Origin: Pseudomonadota bacterium
GTDB taxonomy: Bacteria > Myxococcota > Bradymonadia > UBA4248
Length of the DNA stretch: 7,291 nt
Reading direction: 5' to 3'
Assembly: GCA_017613855.1 (NCBI GenBank)
Contig: JAGACY010000405.1
Span: 1-7,291 of the forward strand
Under the pieces are notes generated by a model that searched no databases, was not told the origin of the DNA, and saw only the letters and a list, made by a program, of their open reading frames with translations. Shown one piece after another: positions 1 to 5,464 of the stretch (its first letter is position 1; each line of letters starts with the position of its first letter). Both the position numbers and the translations under genes were made by a program.

Positions 1-67
1 ATAGAATCATAATCTCCATAGTTTCAACGACCAGACGCCCCCCCCTTCGGCATACCAAGCCATCGCT

Positions 68-73
68 ATTATA
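68..73 (-). promoter_or_regulatory. Possible -10 element pointing off the left edge
   Basis: A perfect TATAAT (minus strand, 68-73) lies just past the bidirectional terminator. No good -35 is present at 16-18 bp; only TTTATT/TTATTT overlaps the A-tract at 90-96. If real, it would drive a gene starting at or beyond the left edge. An ATG at 8-10 on the minus strand has GGAG only 3 nt away, which is too close to be convincing. Confidence 0.25.
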
Positions 74-93
74 CAGATTTCTACGAAACAAAT

Positions 94-127
94 AAAAAAA
101 AAGCGGCATAAAATGCCGCTTTTTTTT
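94..127. terminator. Bidirectional intrinsic terminator after the C39 peptidase gene
   Basis: A perfect 8-bp stem (AGCGGCAT 102-109 with ATGCCGCT 113-120, loop AAA) is flanked by A8 on the left (94-101) and T7 on the right (121-127). Read on the minus strand, it is a hairpin followed by a U-tract, 29 nt downstream of the C39 peptidase stop codon. The symmetrical A and T flanks mean it should also work in the plus direction. Confidence 0.88.
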
Positions 128-148
128 GAAAAATGTTTTTCACCAGGA

Positions 149-1180
149 TTATCCAATAACCCAGAAACCGTTGCACTGGCTCTTGAAAGCAGATTTGCCC
201 TGTTTGAAGCCATTCGGACGCGAGCTGTGACCGGGATCGTCAACATAAACGGTGCCATCTTTGTAGCCATAAGGCGTAATGTAGTGACCACCACTCGTCC
301 AATAGCCAGGTCCCATGACCGCAACTGCATATTTGCCATTGGCAAGTGCCTTGCAGCCGTCATCGACGGAAGTCTTCTTGCAGCTCAGGCCATATTTTGA
401 GCATACAGCACCGACAAACGAATGGGAGGTACCATCATTGTAGGTACGATAGCCATTTTTAACAGCCCAGGTACCGAGCGTATAAGGCGTCACACTGCTG
501 TCGGCTTTGCAAGCAATAACGCTGGCAACAGCCGTCGGACCGCATGCGCTGCTCTTATAGGTCTGGCTCTTATCATTGTGATTGGAATACATCTTTGGAC
601 CCCAGGGATTCGCATACTGCTTGTAATTCTTGGTATGTCCATTGATTTTTCCAGAGCCGGTTGCACCATCGCTCGCACCAATATCGCCGCCTGAACCGGC
701 ATCCGACTTCAAGCCCATCTTCTGCAATGTTCCCGGACCGCATTTACCATCGGCTGTAAGACCATTATTCTTCTGCCAGACTGCAATCGCATTGGCTGTC
801 TTGGGGCCCGGATCACCGTCCGCCGTCGTACCAACCTTATTCTGAATCTGTTTCCACAGGGAGCTGGAATAACCGCGCTGATTATTGTAAGAAACAGCAG
901 AATCGACGTCGATACTGACATTCTGACTGGTCGAACCACCCGACGGCTTCGAAGTCGTATCCGAACCCGAACCCGTAGCGGCAGTCAATATCGTCGTATA
1001 ATTCTTCGATATATAGCCGGTTTTTCCATTGTAATTGATCTGAAGCCATCCATTGGTTTCGCTTGAATACGACACAGTTGTGCCATTCGTCAGCGAACCG
1101 ATCTTTGCATAGTCCGTCCCTGCACCTTTGCGAACGTTTAACCCACTATTAGCCTTAACTTTCGCTTTTCCTTCTGCCAT
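149..1180 (-). CDS. SH3b - peptidoglycan-binding-like - C39-family cysteine peptidase protein, no signal peptide
   Basis: A 343-residue protein with three modules. Residues about 5-64 are a bacterial SH3 (SH3_3) domain: the GLNVRKGAGTDY start, a GWLQI strand and a GKTGYIS end are typical. Residues about 97-157 resemble a peptidoglycan-binding_1 domain, with DGDPGPKTANAIAVWQK followed by GLTADGKCGPGTL. After a Gly/Ser linker, residues about 183-343 match the C39-like peptidase fold (Peptidase_C39_2): Cys213 in SACGPTA, His299 in GGHYI and Asp315 in VDDPG are the expected catalytic residues. The family cleaves peptide bonds. With the two wall-binding modules, peptidoglycan peptides or surface proteins are likely substrates (inference). 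There is no signal peptide or membrane segment, yet six cysteines besides Cys213 would allow disulfides outside the cytoplasm. The start is set by AAGGAG at 1189-1194, 8 nt before ATG. It is a single-gene unit with its own promoter and terminator. It could be a phage-like lysin, a secreted effector or a bacteriocin-like enzyme. Confidence 0.88.
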   Translation of the reverse strand: MAEGKAKVKANSGLNVRKGAGTDYAKIGSLTNGTTVSYSSETNGWLQINYNGKTGYISKNYTTILTAATGSGSDTTSKPSGGSTSQNVSIDVDSAVSYNNQRGYSSSLWKQIQNKVGTTADGDPGPKTANAIAVWQKNNGLTADGKCGPGTLQKMGLKSDAGSGGDIGASDGATGSGKINGHTKNYKQYANPWGPKMYSNHNDKSQTYKSSACGPTAVASVIACKADSSVTPYTLGTWAVKNGYRTYNDGTSHSFVGAVCSKYGLSCKKTSVDDGCKALANGKYAVAVMGPGYWTSGGHYITPYGYKDGTVYVDDPGHSSRPNGFKQGKSAFKSQCNGFWVIG

Positions 1181-1227
1181 GGTAGTTTCTCCTTATGTTA
1201 GCTGTTAAAACACCTTCCCTACCGATA

Positions 1228-1258
1228 ATTACAATAACAGGATAGAAACTACTGTCAA
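1228..1258 (-). promoter_or_regulatory. Promoter of the C39 peptidase gene with upstream A-tract
   Basis: On the minus strand a perfect -35 TTGACA lies at 1253-1258. Two -10 choices exist: TGTAAT at 1228-1233 (5/6 match, spacer 19) or TATTGT at 1231-1236 (4/6, spacer 16). Directly upstream of the -35 are A5 (1262-1266) and A12 (1268-1279), resembling an UP element that binds the RNA polymerase alpha subunit. The leader to the ATG at 1180 would be about 40 nt and contains the AAGGAG ribosome site. Confidence 0.6.
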
Positions 1259-1286
1259 ATGTTTTTCTTTTTTTTTTTTATGCTTC

Positions 1287-1314
1287 GCCTTTTTGCCCTG
1301 CGGGCAAATACGGC
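1287..1314 (+). repeat. Bulged-C hairpin, copy A
   Basis: Outer arm GCC (1287-1289) pairs with GGC (1312-1314). Inside are T1290-A1310, a T-T mismatch, and TTTGCCC (1292-1298) with GGGCAAA (1302-1308) around loop TGC. C1311 is left unpaired between the inner and outer arms. The right half reads ATAC then GGC, as in the other copies. It is the weakest copy on its left side, which reads GCCTTT rather than GCTAT. Confidence 0.6.
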
Positions 1315-1323
1315 TGCGCTGCC

Positions 1324-1341
1324 GCGCTATTGCATACGCGC
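1324..1341 (+). repeat. Bulged-C hairpin, copy F (minimal)
   Basis: Outer arm GCGC (1324-1327) pairs with GCGC (1338-1341), and TAT (1328-1330) with ATA (1334-1336) around loop TGC. C1337 is unpaired. The inner stem is only 3 bp, so this could be a remnant. It lies 9 nt after copy A. A competing 9-bp inverted repeat, TGCATACGC (1331-1339) with GCGTATGCA (1351-1359), overlaps it. Confidence 0.5.
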
Positions 1342-1359
1342 GTCAAATCTGCGTATGCA
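1331..1359. repeat. Perfect 9-bp inverted repeat overlapping copy F
   Basis: TGCATACGC (1331-1339) and GCGTATGCA (1351-1359) are perfect reverse complements around an 11-nt spacer. There is no T-tract after it, so it is unlikely to be an intrinsic terminator. It may have arisen from copies of the ATACGC half of the bulged hairpins placed in opposite directions. Confidence 0.7.
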
Positions 1360-1430
1360 CGTGATATAGAGGTGAAGCCAATCCTATAAAAAATGCTGTA
1401 TTATACAAGCGTGGATATGGGTTAAATTTA

Positions 1431-1465
1431 GCTTATAGCTTATAGCTTATAGCTTATAGCTTATA
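1431..1465 (+). repeat. Tandem heptamer GCTTATA x5
   Basis: Five exact consecutive copies of the 7-mer GCTTATA fill 1431-1465 in non-coding DNA. Related GCTTGTA units occur on the opposite strand: one at 1404-1410 and two in tandem at 1523-1536. The arrays can pair with each other. I see no gene between 1181 and 1683. That stretch holds the C39 promoter, a poly-T run, hairpins A and F, this array, and the hairpins downstream of the large lipoprotein gene. Confidence 0.95.
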
Positions 1466-1521
1466 GTAGAAATAGCATTTACCTGAGTTTTAGAAATATG
1501 CCCTCAAGGCTGAAGAAACGT

Positions 1522-1540
1522 CTACAAGCTACAAGCTATA
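1522..1540 (-). repeat. Inverted GCTTGTA heptamers
   Basis: On the minus strand this reads TATA followed by GCTTGTA and GCTTGTAG. It is the reverse complement, with one change per unit, of the GCTTATA array at 1431-1465. The two could fold into a stem of about 19 bp around a 55-nt loop. In a minus-strand transcript the differing positions would be G-U wobbles, so pairing would be retained. Confidence 0.75.
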
Positions 1541-1597
1541 CTCTCGAATGAAAGTACCAATCGAAAAGATCTCCTCTATCGTACAACAGAGCCCCCC

Positions 1598-1645
1598 AAA
1601 AAAAGCCGTGCGTATGGGCTGCCCAATGCAGACCATAGCACGGCT
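1598..1645 (-). terminator. Terminator of the cysteine-rich lipoprotein gene; bulged-C hairpin, copy B
   Basis: On the minus strand AGCCGTGC (1638-1645) pairs with GCACGGCT (1604-1611). Inside it TATGG (1633-1637) pairs with CCATA (1613-1617), then CTGC with GCAG, around loop ATTGG. The single C opposite position 1612 is unpaired. A U7 run (1598-1604) follows, giving a strong intrinsic terminator 39 nt after the lipoprotein stop codon. It has the same GCTAT/ATAC-bulge design as the other hairpins. Confidence 0.82.
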
Positions 1646-1650
1646 CGCAA

Positions 1651-1676
1651 GGCGTATTGGCCAAAGGCCAATAGCC
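1651..1676 (-). repeat. Bulged-C hairpin, copy C
   Basis: On the minus strand GGC (1674-1676) and TATTGGCC (1666-1673) pair with GGCCAATA (1655-1662) and GCC (1651-1653) around loop TTT. The C opposite position 1654 is unpaired. It starts 7 nt after the lipoprotein stop codon and sits next to copy B in the same orientation. Confidence 0.75.
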
Positions 1677-1683
1677 GCGCACA

Positions 1684-4170
1684 TCAATAAACACGTTCAG
1701 TACAAATGACATCGTCAATCTGGATATGATCTTTGCCGGCATCCGTCCGACCGACGTAGAAAACCAAACGCAAATCCGACTGAGCATTCTTAATGACAAA
1801 TTTTTCGCGCGTCCACTCGGTTGTATCATATTGGATGAATTCGCCATTCGCCGGAACCATCGCCTTCGAAGCCTCCCCGCGCGATCCATACCAATGCATG
1901 CGGAGCTCACCTTTGCCGCGCACCCAGTAAACGCAATCGTAAGTCTTGCCGGGAACATCAAAACCGAGTGACGAAAACCGCTCGGCTTTTGCCTTGGTAT
2001 ACTCAACCTGAAGCGCCTTCTTGCCGGAATGCGGTGCTGCCGAATATTCCTTGAGTGCGGAATAGGGAATTTCACTCACATAATGGCTCGGATAGATGAC
2101 AAAATCGCCCTCCATCGCATACCACCACACCGGCAGGTGTGCTTTGGTTTTCGACGTGATATCCACTTCCTCCCAATCCTCGAACGAACCATTCGGAACG
2201 ATATTGACCGGGCAAATCAGATCCTTGTTATCCCCGTTGACCATTTTGAAATATTCGCCCAGCGGGCATTCGTTCTTCTTTGCCACCGGATATACGAAAT
2301 CCTCAGAAACACAGCGGTGTTCCGCGCCATAACAGGCAGGTGCGCTTTTATCCATACAATCGAAGAGATTATCGCAGCGCCCCTCTTTGAGCACGCATTT
2401 ACCGCGGGAAGCTACCGTACATTCTTTCCACTCCGAACATTTCGCTTTTGCACAGGGATCACCTGCCTCACATTCATGTGAAGTCGTATTGCACACGGGT
2501 TTGGAATCATCCGGACAATCGGTGTTCGAATCGCATTTGCCATCCTCGCGACGACACGTATGTGTCGTCAAATCACAGGATTCTGTCGTTTTACATCCCA
2601 AAGTCTGAACTTTACCATCCGCGTCCTTGGTCACATCGCAGAAACCCTCGCGGGGAATGCAAAGGCCGATATATTTGTCATTTTCATCCTTATGGTTCGC
2701 AATATCGCAGATTTCCCAGTCATGCTCACAAGATATGCCCGTGCAAAGCGTATCTTCGACCACACATTCGAAATCATCGACGGTAATTGCCGTATCGCTG
2801 ATTGTGCTGTCATCGACACTACGCAGACCGATGAGGGGCTGGAAAGCCACGCTGTTGCCAAATGACGCGGTAAATTCCATCTTCTTATACTCCGGAGCTC
2901 CGGTCAAAGAAGCCGTTTTCTTGTCTTCCATTGTTTCGGCAGAAACATCCTTCCCTTCATCATTCAGACCGCGGTAACCGAGATTGACTTTACCAATGCC
3001 CTTGACCCATGCGGTACATTTTAGTTTGAGATTGCCTCCGGAATATGTCTTTTCGGGAATCATGATGGGATCCCCCTCAATACGTGCGACCTTTTTACTT
3101 GGGTTCGCAAAAAGAACCGCATATTCACACGATTTGGGATCCGTAACCTTGTTCAGTGAACCTGCCTGGCTAAAGGCATTGTTATAGAGTGACCAGTTAT
3201 CGGGGATATCGTTCGTCCAATCCTCAAAGCTCCAGTTGACGACGACGTTTTCCGGTTTTTCCTCACATTCTGTGGAGGTTTCTTCGTCACATGGTATCTC
3301 GCCACCGTGTTTCCACAATTTTCCGGTAATCGAGCAATAACAAACTTCAGGATCCCATGTTTTGCCAATACATGCCGTATTGACACAATCACATTTTTCT
3401 TCATCCCAGGTTTCATATTTCTCATTGCAATTTTTGACGAATTCACATTTGCCCGGATCTACCGGTTTTGGCTCACATTTGCATGACGAGGTATTGCAAA
3501 CCTGCTTGTCTGTACATTTGCCATCGCAATTATCGCAAACGACGGGATTATCCTGACAGGTGCAAGATGCAATATCGCACGTTTGGTCATCTCTGCATTT
3601 GCCACCACAATTGTCACAAACGACGGGATTATCCTGGCAGGTGCACGATGCGATATCGCACGTTTGGTCATCTCTGCATTCACCATTGCAATTATCACAA
3701 ACGACGGGATTATCCTGACAGGTGCACGATTCAGAATCGCAGGTTTGATTTTCTCCGCATGTCCCATTGCAGTTGTTGCATTCCACGGGTTTGGGATCGC
3801 ATTGACAAGTCGATGGATTGCAGATTTGATCGGGTGTGCATGTTCCATTGCAGTTGTTGCAAACGACAGAATTCTCCCGACAGATGCATGCTGCCGCGTC
3901 ACAGGTTTGTGTGGGACCACATAATCCATTGCAATTGTTGCAGTTTGACGGAAGTGTACACAGCATGGTTACGGGATCGCATATTTCGTTCGTAGCGCAT
4001 CTTAATGCGCCGCACGGCACGTAACACAAATTCGTTTTGACATCGCATTTCTGTCCTACGGCGCACAATCCGCCGCAATCGTTCTCTTCGCCCCCATCAT
4101 CTGTACAACCGGCCATTCCCAAAGCCAACAAAACCAACAACGACAGCGCAAATCCGCCTTTACACGCCAT
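1684..4170 (-). CDS. Large cysteine-rich modular lipoprotein with two galactose-binding-like domains
   Basis: An 828-residue predicted surface lipoprotein of no family I can name as a whole. Residues 1-22 form a lipoprotein signal peptide (hydrophobic stretch 7-19, then MAGC, lipidated Cys22). Residues 32-76 are a degenerate Cys-rich segment. Residues 77-238 are six exact 27-residue repeats of the form C-x2-C-x3-C-x5-C-x4-C-x-C-x6. Residues about 305-470 and 654-828 are two related beta-sandwich modules resembling galactose-/carbohydrate-binding folds: each opens with N-(W/G)-SFEDW, has a W-V-(K/R)-G strand, and ends with (T/I)-(V/Q)-(D/I)-DD before a Cys. Between them, residues about 476-622 hold a second, EGF-like Cys-rich region. 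The likely role is adhesion or glycan binding with a disulfide-stiffened stalk (inference). The start is supported by GGGAGGAG at 4177-4184 and by the signal peptide. The gene has its own promoter and an unusual leader hairpin. Confidence 0.87.
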   Translation of the reverse strand: MACKGGFALSLLVLLALGMAGCTDDGGEENDCGGLCAVGQKCDVKTNLCYVPCGALRCATNEICDPVTMLCTLPSNCNNCNGLCGPTQTCDAAACICRENSVVCNNCNGTCTPDQICNPSTCQCDPKPVECNNCNGTCGENQTCDSESCTCQDNPVVCDNCNGECRDDQTCDIASCTCQDNPVVCDNCGGKCRDDQTCDIASCTCQDNPVVCDNCDGKCTDKQVCNTSSCKCEPKPVDPGKCEFVKNCNEKYETWDEEKCDCVNTACIGKTWDPEVCYCSITGKLWKHGGEIPCDEETSTECEEKPENVVVNWSFEDWTNDIPDNWSLYNNAFSQAGSLNKVTDPKSCEYAVLFANPSKKVARIEGDPIMIPEKTYSGGNLKLKCTAWVKGIGKVNLGYRGLNDEGKDVSAETMEDKKTASLTGAPEYKKMEFTASFGNSVAFQPLIGLRSVDDSTISDTAITVDDFECVVEDTLCTGISCEHDWEICDIANHKDENDKYIGLCIPREGFCDVTKDADGKVQTLGCKTTESCDLTTHTCRREDGKCDSNTDCPDDSKPVCNTTSHECEAGDPCAKAKCSEWKECTVASRGKCVLKEGRCDNLFDCMDKSAPACYGAEHRCVSEDFVYPVAKKNECPLGEYFKMVNGDNKDLICPVNIVPNGSFEDWEEVDITSKTKAHLPVWWYAMEGDFVIYPSHYVSEIPYSALKEYSAAPHSGKKALQVEYTKAKAERFSSLGFDVPGKTYDCVYWVRGKGELRMHWYGSRGEASKAMVPANGEFIQYDTTEWTREKFVIKNAQSDLRLVFYVGRTDAGKDHIQIDDVICTERVY
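3457..3942 (-). repeat. Six in-frame 81-bp repeats coding for the Cys-rich stalk
   Basis: Six back-to-back 81-bp units encode residues 77-238 of the lipoprotein, each beginning C-(N/D)-N-C and containing six cysteines. Units 4 and 5 (3538-3699) are nearly identical in protein, differing at two residues (N/G and E/K in the NCNGEC/NCGGKC motif). This points to recent duplication or gene conversion. Unit number can change without shifting the frame. Confidence 0.93.
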
Positions 4171-4185
4171 GACAATCTCCTCCCG

Positions 4186-4211
4186 AAAAAAAACGACGCC
4201 TCACAGCGTCG
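4186..4211 (-). terminator. Terminator-shaped hairpin with U8 in front of the lipoprotein ribosome site
   Basis: On the minus strand CGACGC (4206-4211) pairs with GCGTCG (4194-4199) around a 6-nt loop, followed at once by U8 (4186-4193). The GGGAGGAG ribosome site begins 1 nt later. It could end dprA transcripts 114 nt after the dprA stop. It also lies downstream of the lipoprotein promoter, so it must be read through for expression. It may instead be a 5'-end stabilising hairpin with a U-rich ribosome-loading stretch, or an attenuator. Confidence 0.6.
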
Positions 4212-4222
4212 AAGGTTTGTCC

Positions 4223-4251
4223 TATATATGGAGATTCAAGACAGGTTTCAA
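4223..4251 (-). promoter_or_regulatory. Predicted promoter of the cysteine-rich lipoprotein gene
   Basis: On the minus strand TTGAAA (4246-4251, 5/6) and TATATA (4223-4228, 4/6) are separated by exactly 17 bp. Transcription would start near 4216, giving a leader of about 46 nt. It lies in the 154-bp gap after dprA, so the lipoprotein gene need not depend on dprA transcription. Confidence 0.55.
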
Positions 4252-4324
4252 GGGCGTAAATGCTTAATTTTATTGCATCTCATTAACTACATGTAGCCAA
4301 TCACTGTATAATGCAAACGGGTTA

Positions 4325-5419
4325 TTATCCCGCAATACCATTCATGCAATAGATACCGCCTTTAAGTGCCACGACTCCGGCGAGTTCCAGTTCCAAAAGA
4401 GAAACATCAAAATCGACGGATTCTGGCAAGGAGGTTTTCAACTGCATGCGCGTCATGCCCGCATGTGATGCGATGATCGATACGATCTGCCTCTGGGTCT
4501 CCGACAGCATTGCCGGTACAATGGGAAGTGAAGGTTGGTCCTCATCCGGCTGAGCTTCAAAATGAATCTCTTTCTGCAGGCGAGGCATCATCTGGTCAAA
4601 ATCATCCGATGAAGACAACATTTGCGCATGTCCGCTGCGAATGAGCGATAATCCTCCTGCGGTTTTGTCATCAAAACCGGGCATGGCAGCCGCATACACG
4701 GTGCGACGCAGTTTTCGTGCAGCATGGGCCGTATAAAGTGCACCGCTTTTTTCGCCGCATTGCACGATAATGACAGCAAAACTCAAAGCTGCAATGACAT
4801 CATTGCGCAGCGGGAAATTGGGCGCATATCCCATAGAATGATTGGGGAACTGAGTGACAACCGCGCCATTTTGCCAGGCATATTCATAAATATCGCAGTT
4901 CTCCCTGGGATAAACTTTATCCGTCCCAATGGCACTGACGACGACCGTCGGTGCCTGACAGGCCATCGCATGGCGATGTGCAATGGCATCAATACCAAAG
5001 GCACCGCCACTCGTTATGACATACCCCCGCGAAATCACTTCTTCGGCAATTATCGGCGCAATCTGGCGTGAATTCCCGGTCGTTTGGCGACTGCCCACAA
5101 TCGCGATCTGAGGCTGCTTCAACAGCTCACAATTGCCGCGCACACAGAGAATTGGCGCAGCCTGCATGTCGTACACTTGCCGGGGATAACCCTCATCCCC
5201 GGGGATCAGAATGATACTCCCACTCCTGTGATATCGAAATTCAGCAGATTTACCCTGCTCTGCTGCATCATTCAGCAGTTCAGATCCCCCCACCTCAGAC
5301 CACGCCAATTCGAGTGCATCGACATCTTTTGCGCATAAAACCTTGCGATAACTGCTCTGATTGTTTTTGGTGTGCCAAAGGTAGATCGCCGCACCTCTCT
5401 GCAATTCTTTAAACTCCAT
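4325..5419 (-). CDS. dprA: DNA-processing protein DprA/Smf
   Basis: A 364-residue DprA (Smf) homologue. The family binds single-stranded DNA taken up in transformation, protects it and loads RecA in the cytoplasm. The Rossmann-like core spans about residues 75-270. It has IAIVGSRQTT at 105-114, SGGAFGIDAIAH at 137-148, VYPREN at 169-174, NFPLRND at 201-207 (usually FPRRNR), SGALYTAHAA at 225-234 and MPG at 246-248. An acidic linker (290-300) leads to a C-terminal winged-helix-like domain (about 303-364). The N-terminal helical region is poorly conserved. The ATG at 5417-5419 is the furthest possible start, because an in-frame stop lies two codons upstream. The ribosome site is weak (GGGGA, 5427-5431). 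No clear promoter is visible, though A-tracts lie near 5490-5502. It is divergent from the serpin gene. Confidence 0.93.
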   Translation of the reverse strand: MEFKELQRGAAIYLWHTKNNQSSYRKVLCAKDVDALELAWSEVGGSELLNDAAEQGKSAEFRYHRSGSIILIPGDEGYPRQVYDMQAAPILCVRGNCELLKQPQIAIVGSRQTTGNSRQIAPIIAEEVISRGYVITSGGAFGIDAIAHRHAMACQAPTVVVSAIGTDKVYPRENCDIYEYAWQNGAVVTQFPNHSMGYAPNFPLRNDVIAALSFAVIIVQCGEKSGALYTAHAARKLRRTVYAAAMPGFDDKTAGGLSLIRSGHAQMLSSSDDFDQMMPRLQKEIHFEAQPDEDQPSLPIVPAMLSETQRQIVSIIASHAGMTRMQLKTSLPESVDFDVSLLELELAGVVALKGGIYCMNGIAG

Positions 5420-5440
5420 GATTCAATCCCCACTCAATGG

Positions 5441-5455
5441 AAAGGACTATCCTTT
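5441..5455. repeat. Small perfect hairpin upstream of dprA
   Basis: AAAGGA (5441-5446) and TCCTTT (5450-5455) are complementary around a 3-nt loop. On the dprA side this would fold in the leader just upstream of the weak ribosome site. The arms contain an AAAGGA sequence like a ribosome site but lie too far from any start codon. A role in dprA translation is speculative. Confidence 0.4.
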
Positions 5456-5464
5456 CATAGATAT

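Noticed and set aside
7..363. 118-codon minus-strand open frame at the left edge
   Set aside because: It runs through the C39 gene in another frame and across the terminator, and has no family resemblance.
1262..1279. Poly-T run as a plus-strand terminator tail
   Set aside because: No GC-rich stem precedes it on the plus strand and no plus-strand gene lies upstream. It fits better as the A-tract upstream of the minus-strand C39 promoter.
1536..2075. 179-codon minus-strand open frame
   Set aside because: It overlaps the lipoprotein C-terminus in another frame and runs through the terminator hairpins. The translated sequence is Arg/Pro-rich and shows no domain.
2029..2481. 150-codon plus-strand open frame
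   Set aside because: It lies antisense inside the lipoprotein gene, without a recognisable domain, ribosome site or promoter.
3457..3942. CRISPR-like array
   Set aside because: The 81-bp units abut with no unique spacers, are in frame, and encode regular Cys repeats, so this is a coding repeat.
3468..3995. 175-codon plus-strand open frame over the 81-bp repeats
   Set aside because: It is a shadow of the repeats on the opposite strand. Its periodic Cys/His/Arg pattern comes from the repeat DNA itself.
4212..4324. Known riboswitch aptamer upstream of the lipoprotein gene
   Set aside because: The predicted start site near 4216 leaves no room for an aptamer, and I recognise no conserved riboswitch core in the preceding gap.
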